Below are positions 1 through 11,860 of a DNA stretch of 37,281 nucleotides, in pieces; position 1 is the first letter of the stretch; each line of letters opens with the position of its first letter. This DNA comes from Candidatus Opimibacter skivensis (GTDB taxonomy: Bacteria > Bacteroidota > Bacteroidia > Chitinophagales > Saprospiraceae). A model generated the notes under the pieces. The model worked only from the letters and a program-made list of their open reading frames with translations, ran no database searches and was not told the DNA's origin. Both the position numbers and the translations under genes were made by a program. The stretch lies in the NCBI GenBank assembly GCA_016721905.1, contig JADKHH010000013.1:1-37281 (forward strand), in the 5' to 3' direction.

Positions 1-624
1 GAGGTGGATCGCGAGGACTAGTCATGGTATATCGGTCGGGCGGCGATCAAGACCCGGAGAAAATCAATGAGAGCCATGGGAGGTGTTTTTATTTATTGAC
101 GGTATATTGCATTGGCGCAGGGAAGGGTTCTCCTTATGATTTTGGTGGAGAAGCGATCCAGATCATTCTTAAGCGGATGGAAGACATGCGTGGTAAGTTC
201 GGGGTCATCGTCGCCGGGTATACACACAATATGCGTAGGTTTATCGATTGAAATCCAGGCCTGAAACCCAGGTTTGATAAATACTTTCGCACAGGGAGGA
301 TTACACCCCTGACCAGATGTTTATCATCGCTCTATCCATGTATCGCAAAAGAGGGGTGGATTGTCATGCCTGATGTGGATGCAGCCACCCATTTAAAGCT
401 ATTTCACTGCGCTCTTTAATCACCGGGATACAGATTCTTTGGCAACGCCAGGTCGGTTTTGACAGGTAGTCGCCGGAATCTGTCAAGAATCAGAATCTGA
501 GGCTTGCTGCTATAAAGAAGGAGAACGCACACCTGATTTGCATTAGTACCGATCCTCCTGGAGGATGTCAAAATTTGATCCAAGAAATGTCAGCGGAGGA
601 AAGCGGGTGGGTTTTAAGCCCTGA
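1..624 (+). pseudogene. CbxX/CfqX (CbbX)-type AAA+ ATPase, 3' part, many frame breaks
   Basis: This is the C-terminal half of an AAA+ ATPase of the CbxX/CfqX family, cut by the window start. In frame 1 I read EVDRED, a stop, then YIGRAAIKTR and MRAMGGVF. The other frames continue with FGGEAIQIILKRMEDMRGKF and GVIVAGYTHNMRRFID (about 140-250), then the equivalents of NPGLKPRFDKYF and YTPDQMFIIALSMYRKRGVD (250-360). NQNLRLAAIKKEN lies near 490-525 and FDPRNVS near 570-590, before a stop at about 622-624. The order matches the family: Walker B region, sensor helix, then C-terminal helical domain. At least six frame changes and an early TAG interrupt it. These may be real decay or base-calling indels. 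The family remodels protein complexes; this copy's target is unknown. Confidence 0.7.
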
Positions 625-658
625 AGGGGCGTTATCTGTCTGGGGTGTAGCCTTGTGA
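616..658 (+). repeat. REP-like repeat, copy 1
   Basis: The sequence begins AAGCCCTGAAGGGGCG and ends GGTGTAGCCTTGTGA. It recurs in the same orientation at 1351-1395, and its first half recurs at 683-720. CCCTGAAGGGG can form a short hairpin. The copies flank an IS200-like transposase, which is how RAYT-associated REP sequences are arranged. Confidence 0.55.
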
Positions 659-682
659 AAAATGGAGGAGCATTTCCTCTCC

Positions 683-720
683 AAGCCCTGAAAGAGGGCA
701 CTATCTTTCATTTCTGGGGA
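683..720 (+). repeat. REP-like repeat, partial copy 2
   Basis: The sequence starts AAGCCCTGAAAGAGGGC and ends in CTGGGGA. It is a partial, diverged copy of the 616-658 element, 25 bp downstream of it and just beyond the 3' end of the transposase remnant. Confidence 0.4.
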
Positions 721-751
721 GGATTGCTGTGATGTTTCCTGAAGGATATTT

Positions 752-1209
752 TCACTTAATCCCAGACTTATAGCGTTCGCCATATTCCATGATATTTTTC
801 AGTATACCCACATAATTCTCCTGGAATGATTTTTTTCATTGATGTTCTTTGATTTTTAATATAGGCTGTCACACGATCAGCACTTTTGGATTTACAGAAA
901 GTAGGGCATGCCCATCATGATAGATTTTTGATAACCTGGGCCCATAGGTTTTATCCATTTTGGAAGAATGAGATTTTACTTCCTTCCACTAAATTCATCA
1001 ATGCTATTTTTTAGATAGCATGCGCAGGATGTGGATGTGATCAGTGAACCCACCGACAATTAAAGAGCGGCTGGCATTCAAGTTTCTTTGCATATACACT
1101 TAGCCTTATTTAATGGAGTTCTTCTTCGACAGGGGGGAAGAAATCAGGCGTTGCCTGTGCTTTGTACTGAAAACTATAACGGATATAGTTTTGACTAATG
1201 ATTGTCCAT
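752..1209 (-). pseudogene. IS200/RAYT-like Y1 (HUH) transposase, frameshifted
   Basis: Reading the minus strand across frames gives a full-length REP-associated IS200-like transposase of about 150 residues. From the ATG at 1209 come SLVKTISVIVFSTKHRQRLI and EEELH. Then come DHIHILRMLSKK with the HUH motif HIH (about 1030-1050), NPKSADRVTAYIKNQ, and KKSFQENYVGILK with YGERYK at the end. These match the order in the family: N-terminal strand, HUH, catalytic-Tyr helix region, C-terminal ERYxWD-like tail. There are at least six frame breaks, so it is inactive as written. REP-like repeats lie on both sides and a perfect hairpin lies upstream. Family identity is fairly sure; activity is not supported. 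Confidence 0.6.
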
Positions 1210-1274
1210 ACCGGTGAAGTATTTGAGTGACAGGACTAAATTAGGGTGTTGGAGGATATAGTGCATGATCTTTT

Positions 1275-1293
1275 CGATGGGTTTCACCCATCG
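1275..1293. repeat. Perfect 7-bp hairpin beside the transposase
   Basis: CGATGGG, a 5-base loop TTTCA, then CCCATCG: a perfect stem of 7. It sits upstream of the transposase start and before REP copy 3, so it probably belongs to the same palindromic element. Confidence 0.5.
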
Positions 1294-1350
1294 TCGAGAA
1301 ACTCCACCTCGTTGGCTATGACGCCCCTTCCGGAAGCCTTAAATAGATCC

Positions 1351-1395
1351 AAGCCCTGAAGGAAGATTATCTAATATCTGGGTGTAGCCCTGTGA
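1351..1395 (+). repeat. REP-like repeat, copy 3
   Basis: AAGCCCTGAAGG at the start and GGTGTAGCCCTGTGA at the end repeat the 616-658 element in direct orientation, with a diverged middle. Together the copies bracket the transposase remnant at 752-1209. Confidence 0.55.
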
Positions 1396-1419
1396 GCACT
1401 GTGTGCCTTGCAAAGAAAG

Positions 1420-1953
1420 AAGTCTAATACTTCCAGATACATCACGGCACGATTCGGATTGAAGTGTGTAGGCGACACTTCAAGAAGTCATAGCTCCCGA
1501 TAATCTCGAAGCCCTGTTTCAGGTAAAAGGCAAACGCGAGTGGTTTTTCTTCGGAACGGTAAAGCCACATGCCCTGCTGGTGATGATCTTTTGATAAGCT
1601 TACATTATGGTCAAAGTTTTTGACCTGCCTGCATGCCATAGAAGGATTTCAACAGATAGATGCGTTCGAGTTTGGTCACCACGGCTGTTCAGTGATCAGC
1701 GAATGATTGAAGTTTAAAATGATCTTAGAGTATCCTGCCGCTTCATCCACAAAGATCAAAAAGTATAGAAAGTCAGGGTTGGATGGCTCATTGGTAAATA
1801 TACTCTTCGGTAGAAAGTTTCTTTGAAATATAGATCTCATGATGCTCAGCACTTTTGCTGTGTCCATGAGTTTCCATGTGGAGTAATGGGGGCAACCGTG
1901 GAAAGGAGTTGTGCATCAATCGGCGACAGTGGCGGGAATCGAGGATTAATCAT
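1420..1953 (-). pseudogene. GNAT-family N-acetyltransferase, frameshifted
   Basis: The minus strand from the ATG at 1953 reads MINPRFPPLSPIDAQLLSTV. The next frame gives HGHSKSAEHHEIYISKKLST, then TNEPSNPDFLYFLIFVDEAA and GYSKIILNFNHSLITEQPW (1676-1800). The TKLERIYLLKSFYGMQAG segment carries the V/I-x-x-x-x-G-x-G/A-like acetyl-CoA loop (1625-1680). The end is KQGFEIIGSYDF and a MYLEV-like terminus. This is the normal order and length (about 177 aa) of a small GNAT enzyme that transfers acetyl from acetyl-CoA to an amine. At least three frame breaks interrupt it. The start ATG overlaps the stop of the upstream ORF (ATGA), suggesting coupled translation. The substrate is unknown. Confidence 0.65.
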
Positions 1954-2350
1954 GATGGTAGGCGGTGTTTTAGATTATTTGTTTTTCTTTCGCAGATTTC
2001 CTTAACGGTGTCAGGGCCATGTCCCATCGCTTCCAGCGCTTCTTCAAACTGATCATCCCGCATATCAATTGCGAGTTCTTTGCTTTAGCATGCGGATGGT
2101 ATATTTTTTCTATGTCTTCAAAACGATACGTGATGGTGGACGTGATACGTTCTTTTTGTTTTCATGTCCTTACAGGCTGTGTTTCTGTGGCTGGTCGGCT
2201 CCGTTCCGGGATGATGCCCGTAGCTATAGAGTTTGCCATCATCCCCTTTCCATTGCAGCGGCTCCCCTTTTTCCAGGAGGAGACATAATGGCCGCCCATG
2301 AGCATGGAGCCTTTGGGGTTCCGATGAGAACAACGCCTTGAACTTCATGC
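1951..2350 (-). pseudogene. Unassigned broken ORF upstream of the GNAT gene
   Basis: I do not recognise this gene. One frame reads LEKGEPLQWKGDDGKLYSYG followed by HHPGTEPTSHRNT (2118-2348). Another gives IAIDMRDDQFEEALEAMGHG and DTVKEICERKTNNLKHRLPS, ending in a TGA that overlaps the GNAT start codon at 1953. That overlap and the amino-acid-like composition argue for a real gene read in at least two frames. No conserved family motif was visible to me. Confidence 0.35.
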
Positions 2351-2470
2351 GCTGAAGTGGAAGATGGTGATACTTTTACAATGATTGTATTTGTAAAAGC
2401 AGATTAGGAAAGTTTCTCCTCCGAGGTGACGCATTGGAAAGGGTCATGTTTACCATTTCCGCTTTTCTCG

Positions 2471-5400
2471 CTAGAACTTGATCACGGATACGCGATTTCG
2501 TTTTGAGCTCCCACATGGATAAAATAAATTCCTGGTGGCCATTGATTTGTTTGGATAATAGTTTTCCCTGATAAGAAACCCTGATAATGCGATTGACCTA
2601 ACACATTTGTAATATAGAAAGGTGTGGATATTAATTGTACGGGTATTCAATATTAAGTTCATTAGACACCGGATTGGGGGTAGCTTATTTATGGTGCGCT
2701 CTGTTTTGATTTGTTGCTACTGTACCAAACCGTTTCTTCTTTTACATCACAATCGGCTATAATCTCTCTACTTCTCCTAGGTTAGCATTGCCGCATGGGT
2801 TGCATTTGGTCCAAAAGCGATCATGCAAGCGATCCGCAATCGCGTCAAGCCAGGCTTTGCATGCGCTGAGTGTGACAAAGTTGTGTACGAAGTTATGCCC
2901 AACGGCCCTGATTTATACACCTGTTCATCTTCGTCCTCAAAATCCATCTGTGTTTCCAGTCTGCCCACAGATGATAAATTCGCATCTGAGTTGAAACACA
3001 TTGTTTTGTACCGTGACCGGTGTACTACTCCAATCATGATCTCGGCGATGGTGGCACGTAAATCCTGATAGCCGTCCATTCCATCTTCCCGATGATTGCT
3101 GCACGCTGCCGATGGTCACTAATGAAATATGTTCCTGACTGAGATGAGTGCCACCCGCATCACAATAGATCAACTCAATCAGCCGGTGACCTTCAGGATT
3201 ACCCTATCAGGAATAACATCCATCACCTACTATTCAATGAAGTACACGCCGCGTCAAATATTTCAAAGCGTAGGGATGCCGAGACATCATAGCCGCCAAC
3301 CAGAAGTAATTCACCCCATTAATCAATTCTGTTCACCACTGATTGTGAAGTCACCCTTCGGAGAAACATATGCTTCTCCAAAGGAGTCGTCGGGAAAGCC
3401 ATTAGCACATGCGGTGTAAAATACCCTGGCGAGTGTGATATCCGTTAAGGGGTTTGTGGATTCACCTGTATGGAAAGAAAATGAGTTGGCAGATAATGGT
3501 TGCAAGATCACCGGCTGTATTGATTTGGATTTTTAATATTTCTTGTGCAGGCTGGTTTGGTTTGACGGAGGACGTATTGTCTTGTTTGGTGGTGCTTGAT
3601 ACAATGTCATCGGGCTTGAAACCAAATGAAACCCTTGTTTCCCAAGTCCTTCCATATGTTGCTGCACGGAGTTTGCTTTTGAAAGGATCTGATGCATAGT
3701 GCATTTCCAATTCCATCACGATGACATTGGGCAAGCCATTGCCGAAGGCATCCAGGGTTCACTTCTTTTTGATGAAACACCTAGCTCAGTTCCAACAATG
3801 AGTTCACTTCGTCTGCCAGCTTGTTTATTTTGTATGACCGTATATGCAGGAATTTTAGGCAAGCCTTCTGAAATATTTGTCCATGTGGCCCCACCATCTT
3901 TGACTCATAGACACCGGGGTCTGTAAGCCTGATACCGCCACCCAGACCGTCTGCGGATCATCATGCTTGACACTAATATAAGCCATGGAATTTGTGTGAT
4001 CGGGGACATTGCCTGTTAACCTGACAAAGGGCTCGTCTCCTGTAGTGGATTTGTACATAAATACGTACCTGCGACGTACAACGTATTAGGATCTGAAGGA
4101 GCGACAGCAATAGACCTGATTCTTATCCCATGACTGATAGTGGATACTTGGGTCCATGTATCTCCACGATCGGTTGTCTTCCATATTTCTTTAAAGCCCC
4201 ATAGATGATTCGCGGATCCTGAGGGTCCATAGCGTAGGGGAGGACCCAAGCACCTCCTCCTGCGGCATTCGGTTTAATATACCGTGCACTTGTCCAACGA
4301 TCCAGCGTGCGAAATAAACTGCCGCTCTGAGTAGTCGTGTATTGTATGTTGTTATCCGTATGATCGATGATGCCTTCATCCCATCGCCACTATTTACGTG
4401 TTGCCATCCAGTGCCAGAATGCAATTTGCTGCCATTATCCTGAAGCCCGGTGACCACTTCGTCCGGATCAGTTGCCGATACGCCAAGTCTATACATCTGA
4501 CTGATCGCAATTCCATTCGTCTTATCTATCCATGTGTCTCCATGATCGTATGGAGCATAGATTCCTCCGTCGTTACATTCCCATAGATCACCATTAGGTC
4601 TGAAGCGAAGGCTGTGTTTATCAAGCATGCACGATTTGTACTTGTCCGCCGGCAAAGACATTGACTATAGACCAATGAGTGCCGCCATTATGAGATCGCC
4701 ATGTATTTATTCCACCTACTAAAAGTATATTGGGATCAATGGGTGATGCCGCAATTCCAAGATCACAATATCCTTGTCCTCCATCACCAATACCATTTGA
4801 ATTCCAATGCAACAGATTGAGCGTGTCACCGCTCAATGTTTTGTAAATGTCAAACCTTTATCCACGGATTTATAGATGCCATCCAGTCCTCCACTTTCGG
4901 TGACGCATAGACCCAATCCGGGGCAGCAGGTGTGACAGCGATTTCAACTCTCTTCCCAGCAAAATCATTCAGTGTACGTGTCCAGGAAGCACCATTGTTT
5001 AAAGAAACATACAACTCGCCTTCAAAATTTGAACCGTATATAATTTCCGGATTATCTGGATGAAATTCTATGTCGATAAACACATGATCGGTGACTTCTG
5101 CATCCCAGGTAGCACCTCCATCAGTGGTGCGATATACTCCATCTGTTGTAGCTGCTATCAATTCACCCGATACAGTTGGATGTTGAATCAATCGGTTGAT
5201 AAATTTTCGTTGTGATAAAGTATATTGAAGACCTGTAGCATTCCATGTCAATCCTCCATCTGTTGATTTTAAAACACCAATACTGTTGTTGTCATAGGAA
5301 TCACGATCGCCAGTGGCAATATAAATTGTCTGCGATTGATCATAATCAGTGGGGATGATAATATCGGTGACACCCAGTGACTCTTCTTTGTCGGTGAGAC

Positions 5401-5908
5401 AAGTCCAGGTCGCTCCATCGTCATCTGTGTACCACAATCCACCAGATGCTGCACCAGCCCAGTAGGTGTTAAGATTCGTAGGATGAAAGGCAACACAATT
5501 CATCCGCCCGATCCCTTCATGACCTCCTGGTGTTGAGGCTGGACCAAGTGAAATCCAATTGGATTGATCACTACCACGGCCAGAAGGATGATTTTGCTGA
5601 TACGCTCGTGTTATCTCCAGTGCAGTTTGTTCTGGGAATGAGCCGGTCTTCATGTCCACGCGATGTTCCATGAGATATTCCCAGCGTTTGAATTGCTTCC
5701 AACCTGGTGCTTTTTTCGTTTCTCCGTTTTCGATATAGGTGCCATTCTCTACCAGGTAGGGAGCCCAGTAGGTCTCGAAGGCGCGCTGGTAATCAAAGAA
5801 GGTTAGTTCCTGTCGTGGTTTTCCAGCAGGTAGGTTTTCCAACCATGGTTGTGCCTTTGCTCCTACTGTGATAACAACAATACATAATGTCAATGAGATG
5901 AGTCTCAT
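2471..5908 (-). pseudogene. Gene A: secreted BNR/VPS10-like propeller + GEVED + T9SS sorting domain
   Basis: The ATG at 5908 opens a signal peptide (MRLISLTLCIVVITVGAKA) followed by QPWLENLPAGKP. The first 350 residues are one clean frame (5908-4850), with BNR-type repeats such as STDGGLTW and TTDGGATWD. After that the homology to gene B continues through at least seven frame changes. Examples are the ILLVGGINTWRSHNGG region (4700), WECNDGGIY (4570), STTKQDNTSSVKPNQ (3550) and a YCDAGG..VEDY GEVED domain (2750-3165). The reading closes with GKTIIQTNQWPPGIYFIHVG and VIKF, a T9SS C-terminal sorting domain ending at 2471. The repaired product would be about 1,145 residues, secreted and probably surface-attached. 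Unlike gene B, GEVED runs almost straight into the sorting domain. It may be a decaying paralogue or a badly called gene. Confidence 0.75.
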
Positions 5909-5993
5909 GGCAGTGTAGTAATGAATTAAACAATATAGAGGGAACAGGGTAAAGATAAAATAATTCAGCATGTAGGTATTGCCGAATGACTAA

Positions 5994-6033
5994 CGGACCA
6001 GGGCATACTAATTGTACAGCATACCCTGGTCCG
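5994..6033 (-). terminator. Terminator-like hairpin after gene B
   Basis: CGGACCAGGG (5994-6003) pairs perfectly over 10 bp with CCCTGGTCCG (6024-6033), leaving a 20-base loop. It starts 6 bp past the gene B stop codon. It lacks a strong T run, so it may act as a 3'-end stabiliser rather than a classic intrinsic terminator. Confidence 0.6.
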
Positions 6034-6038
6034 CTTCT

Positions 6039-9000
6039 TTATTCTTTCACAAACTTTCGAATAGATGTCTGTCCAGGTTTGCCTATCTGTATAAAATATA
6101 CACCCGGCACTAATTCTTTGGTATCAACAATCGATTTTGTAGCCACTTCTCCTTTTAGCACCAGGACACCATACGCATCATGAATTTCGTATTGCATAAA
6201 GGAACTGTTTCCGGGAGTTTCGATATAGAGTTCATTGGAAACGGGATTGGGATATAGATGAACTAACAGGTTCCTATCAAAATCTTTTACGGCAGAAATA
6301 TAGACAGTTAAAATATTGGAAGGCAAAGAGCTGCATCCGTTTTCGGTCACAATCACATAGTAGTTGCCGTCAGCGTCAGCGAAATAATCCTGCCCGGTAG
6401 CACCGTTGATTGGCCCGTTCTGATCATACCACTGGTTACCAGAGGATGCATCTGAATGCAGGTTTTGTTCGCCCTGGTCATTCGTGATAACCGGGGTGGC
6501 TGGTATGGCGTGCACAGTCACAGGGATGAAAGAGGATGCGCCCAAACATCCCTGACCAGCTCCTGCAACTATGATGGTTGCAATATCCATTGGGTTATTG
6601 AAGGTGACTTGTATGGTATTCGTATTACTGAATCCAGTTGTGCCATCCGGAAGTGTCCAGAGGTAATCTGTCGCATTTTCAATAGCCTCAATCGTGTAGG
6701 TAGCTTCCTCTCCCTCACAAACAGAGGTGTCACCTGTGATCAATCCGGCATCACCTGGAGAAGGCATCACAATGACTGAGACTGAATTGGTATATACAGG
6801 CGCAAAGGTTGGCTGAATGATTTCCGCTCTGTAATAGGTAGTATTCACTAACGGAGGTGTGATGTATGTAGATGTATTAAAGCCGTTACCTGAGCTTACA
6901 TTAATCCAATTTGTAATTCCATCCGGCGATTCCTGCCACTGAATGAATCCGCTGTATTCCTGGACAGAGATATAACCAGCATCTCCAGAGCACAACACCA
7001 AGTCGGATCCAGCTATACCTGCAACAGGTGCAGTCGGCGCAAGAATGGCTCCAATCATCAATCGGCTTGGAAAGGTAAACGGCAGTGTATTGCCGCCAGT
7101 CAAGTCCGACACGTAGAAAGTTTCAGGCCGCAACGGATCTTCATCCTGGACACCCAGCGGGTAGTATATATTATCTGCGGCAGTTGTGGCATATCCGGCA
7201 TAGTAGTCAACATCACTGAAAACTGGTGGTTCTGTTATATTAAATGTATGCCACGTTCCCAATGAGGATTCTTCTATGATGTACGGATCAGATTGGCCTG
7301 CAATCGAGCCTGCATTATTCAGGACTACGCCATAGACTGTTTGTCCTATATTGGCAATGTCATAAGGGATAAAAGCTTTTATACCACTGACAGCAGCAGT
7401 TCCGTTGAGGTGATATTTGGCCTGAAAGATGAACGACTCGTTTTGGGCTACACTCAATGGTTTTGCCGGCAGTAAAGCGGATGCATAGGCGCATTCAAAT
7501 TCAGTTACATTTTGTAACCAGGTGACGGAGTTATTGGAGAGATCATCATCATCCTGGAGTGTGGTTTCAATAGTCGTAAGTCCTGTGGAGCCGGGTACAA
7601 AGGCAGGGAATTGAAGTGTGAAATAGTCAAGCTGGGCCAGCCCACCAACAACGATTGTTTCAGTAACAGCATTAGCACCTGAGATAGTGAGCGTAACAGG
7701 GATATTCTCCCTTTCCGTCAATCCGGTATTTTCAATATTTGCACTAATCGTTTGTGGAGAAGAATAGTATATCGAAGATTCGCCAAGTGTATACACCTCT
7801 TTTATGCCCAAATCATTATTATAGCGGGGACCAAACCTGAACGTCCTCCCTGCGTCAGGTTTAGGGCTTTCCGGTGACTTTGCATAATGGATCGGCGAAG
7901 TAGATAGATAATTTTCATTGGAAAATAACACCTGATCCCAGGGCTGCTCAACACTTTTGCTTGCAATCAATAATTGATCTCCCGCCCTGCTCGAACCTTT
8001 GAGCCCGCAGGCTACAGTCCGGAAATCATCCGTATTTCCCGAAGGGGTCCAATCGCCATAAACAAACTCGATGATATTGCTGGTCTCATAGAGTTTAATC
8101 TGGAATTGCATATTATCAAATTGCGGCACCGGATCCGCATTGGCTTCCGCACATCCTGGTATTGGATCGTGCAAACTCTGTTAGGGGCTACTCCGGAGGT
8201 GTGCACCCTGTATTCCGGCGTACCTGTGCCCGCTGATAGATCAAGGTTTAATGGGCTTAGCAAATTGACATCAGCAGGATCATTGCTATTAAAGATACCA
8301 CCTGCGGACGTGCGGGGGTCGTTAAAAAACATTGCCGCTGATGAAGGAGGCGTACTTCCTAGTTTAATAAAGCCATTCGTATTCAATATGAACTGTGTAA
8401 AGGATTCACACTTATATTTAAATTCAAATCCGATGTCCTGCGGATCAGAATTTGCATTGTCAAAATCAGCAGTGTTGATTAGAAGGCCTTCACTGCCTAG
8501 GCTTACATAATCACCTGGAATGTTTTCGGCCTTGTAATCGAAGTAATTCAAGGCAGCGCAAGGATCAAATTCCGATACACGGATACTGTAATCTTCGACT
8601 TCTCCCCACTGAGAGAATCCACAAGCCTCTTCATGGGGCCCGTTATCTGAATCGTGCAGCCTCACCCTCATACGAGTGATACCTAATGCGGCTGTCAGTG
8701 GCGCACGGAATGAGCCTTCAAAAACCATAGTGCCTGATGGATCCGAGTGGAAGACAACTTCACCTGCATCATCAAAATCTCCATCGTTATTCCAGTCCAC
8801 ATACACGAGCACTTCATCTGCGACATAAGGCACGCCGTTTTCTACAAATATCTCTATATCAGAGCCTCTGTTGAGATCTACAACCTGTGAAGTAAAATCA
8901 GTATATCCACCAGGATCTTTGCCTGAAGGATTATCTAAGGTGCCGATGGTGACTCTTGAAATATATTCGTAGGTCAGTTCTGCCGCACCAGCATCACAAT

Positions 9001-11755
9001 AATCAAAGGCAATCACCCGGGCACCGGGAGGATCTGAAACCGTCAATGTCTTAGGTTCGTCCAGGACTACGGACGTGCACTGGGCATCCAATTGATTTCC
9101 AATCACCGCAGTGGCAGGGATGTCATAAGTCAACCAGAAGTTATTTCTCCCATTGCTGAGCTCCTGATTACCGGTGATGATAAATTCTCCGTCAGGTGAA
9201 ATTATACTTTCTCCAAATTGATTTGTTGCGGAAAATGCAGTGGAGGTAGCTGTGTAATAAAGTTTTGCATTTGTTATATCAGTAACCGGATTAGTAGAAC
9301 CAGTTGTATTGAATGTAAAGGAGGTCGCACTGAATGGTGAGAGATTGCCATTTGTTATTAATTCTACTTTCAATATTTCCTGGTTGGTTTGGTTTGGGGC
9401 CACTGAGGATAAATCCTTCTGTACAGCTGTGCTCGAAACGTAGATCATTGGTGTAGGCGTATACTCAATGGGTGTTTCCCAAAGGCCTCTTCCATATGAA
9501 GCGGCGCGCAACCTGGTTTCCCCGGGATTGGAAGCGTAATAGATTTCGATTTCGCCTGTTTTCACATTCGGCAGCCCGGTGTTGTAGGGTACCCAGTCAC
9601 TAGTGCCTTTTTTATAGTAGACACCAAGCTCTGTTCCCAGGTATAATTCGACTTCATCTGTGGCCTGATGGTTTTGGACCATCGAATATGCCGGAATCGG
9701 AGGCAAGCCTGCAGAAATATTATTCCATGACAGACCACCATCGGTAGATTCATATACGCCGGGAACAGCGTAACCACTTAACACTACCCACAATGTATTT
9801 GGATCATCATACTTAACCGCGATATATTCTAATGTGCCACTTGATGTGGGTAATGAGCCCGTGATATTGTTCCATTCATCTCCGCCATTGGTTGACTTGA
9901 AGATCTGTTGATAATCCGCGACATACAGGTAGCGTGAATCTGAAGGAGCGGCCGCGATCGAACGGACACGACCTGCCTTGTCAATAGTTGAAATCTGTGT
10001 CCAGGAGTCACCTCTGTTTTCTGTCTTCCACAACTGGTTGTAGCCTCCGTAGAGAATATTCGGGTTATTGGGATCGATTATAAATGGTGTCACCCAATCA
10101 CCTTCATCCGGTGGTGTGATATTCGTTGCATTCTGCCAGTGATTCGTGGTGCGGTCTATCGCTCCAAAGTAAATAGTGCTGTATTGAATATTGACATCCG
10201 AATAATCAATCAGGCATTCCATGCCATCACCTCCTCTCACATCATACCATTCGTTGCCGGTATGTAGTTTGGTGCCATTATCCTGCAGTCCGGTGATGAC
10301 GTCACCTGATTCGGTTTGTGATACACCCAGTCTGTACATCTGGCTGATTTGAATGCCATTGGTTTTGTCTATCCAGCTTGATCCGTTATCCGGAGAGAGA
10401 TATACACCTCCATCATTGCATTCAAATACATCACCGTTGCTCCTGTAAGCCAGTTTATGTTTATCCGCATGAACGGCCTGCACCATGTCTCCCCACCAAT
10501 GGTTGGTGATGGACCAACTTTCCCCTCCATCAAACGATCGCCATGAATTGACGCCACCGACGAGTAGGATGTTGGCATCAAAGGGAGAAGCAGCCAGTGC
10601 CAGGTCATACCATCCTTGTCCACCGGTCCCACTGCCATCAGATTCCCATGTCAGGAGATTTTTAGTGCTTCCACTGAAAACTTCATTGAAGGTAAAGCCG
10701 CTATCGGTTGATTTGAAAATACCGTACAAGCCACTGTTACCATTGGAAGCAACAGCATATACCCAGTCAGGTTGGTTGGGAGATACAGCAAGCTCAATCC
10801 TGTTAGCATTTCCATCAGTAAAAACTGGTGAAAAAGAATTCCCATCTGTTGAACGAAATATCTGGCTGTATTTAGTTGATCCGTAAATAATGGTTGGGTT
10901 ATTGGGATTGAATTCCATGTCGATAAACTCCACGTCGATCATCTGTGTATTCCAGGTGGTACCGCCATCGAATGTTTTAAAAACACCAATGGAGGTAGCC
11001 GCTATCAAAACATCTTTGTTGGTAGGATCCTGTAGAAGGCGATTGACCATGCGGCCATCATAAATCGTAAAGCTGAGGCCGGTTTGATTCCATGTAGTTC
11101 CGCCGTCAGTTGTTTTCAGAACACCTACACTCCTGTTGTCCCATGCGTCGCGGTCACCGGTAGCGATATAGATGGTATTCGAGGTATCATAATCATCGGG
11201 GATGACAATATCGCTCACGCCCAGTACGCCATTATTGTCAGTAAGGCATGTCCATGTGCCGCCATTATCACGGGTCTCCCATAGACCTCCTGCTGCAGCA
11301 CCAACCCAGTATATGTTCTGGTCAGTCGGGTGAAAAGCTACGCAGTTGATCCTTCCGATACCGGAGTATCCACTGAAGGAGCTGAAAGGGCCGATCGGTG
11401 TCCAGCTGGAGGCCGTGGTGGTCCTTGGTGCCGGATGGGTGCGTTCAAACTCTTCGCGCACCTGCAAGGCTGATTTTTTCGGAAAAGAGCCATTTGTCGG
11501 ATTGACGATACTTGACATCTGGTATTCCCAGCGCTTGAATTGCTTCCAACCCGGAGCTTTCTTAGTGACGCCGTTCTCGAGGTAGGTGCCTTTTTGGACA
11601 TTAAAGGGTGCCCAATAGGATTCAAAAGCCTGTTGATAGTCCGGAAGCGTAAGCTCTGACTTTGCTTTGCCAGTTGGGAGATTTTGAAGCCATGGCTGGG
11701 CGGACAGGGATGAAGCTATCAGGATAGCCAGCAGGGTAAGGTGAATGGTCCTCAT
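6039..11755 (-). CDS. Gene B: giant secreted BNR/VPS10-like protein with GEVED, Ig-like modules and T9SS sorting domain (one frameshift)
   Basis: The repaired protein is about 1,904 residues. A signal peptide (MRTIHLTLLAILIASSLSA) is followed by a conserved N-terminal block to about residue 115 and many BNR/Asp-box repeats (for example STDGGLSWN, TTDGGTTWN) forming one or more beta-propellers to about 760. A GEVED domain (YCDAG..WGEVEDYSIRV) covers about 918-1058. From about 1070 it carries the same module as gene C. A PKD-like segment (GDTSVCEGEEATYTI) follows, then the T9SS sorting domain (LYPNPVSNELYIE ... YFIQIGK). A single missing base near 8149-8153, in the stretch encoding QYQDV/AEANADP, splits it into 11755-8012 and 8174-6039. 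Both halves are otherwise clean, so sequencing error or a very recent mutation is likely. Expected role: surface binding or adhesion; no catalytic motif seen. Confidence 0.85.
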
Positions 11756-11860
11756 AGGTGAGTATAAGATCTAGATGTTTTTATAAAAGAGAAGGGGGTG
11801 AAGTTAAGGAAAAAGTGACTGTCACTATCAGCTATCAGCTTTCAGAAAAGGTGACTTGTC

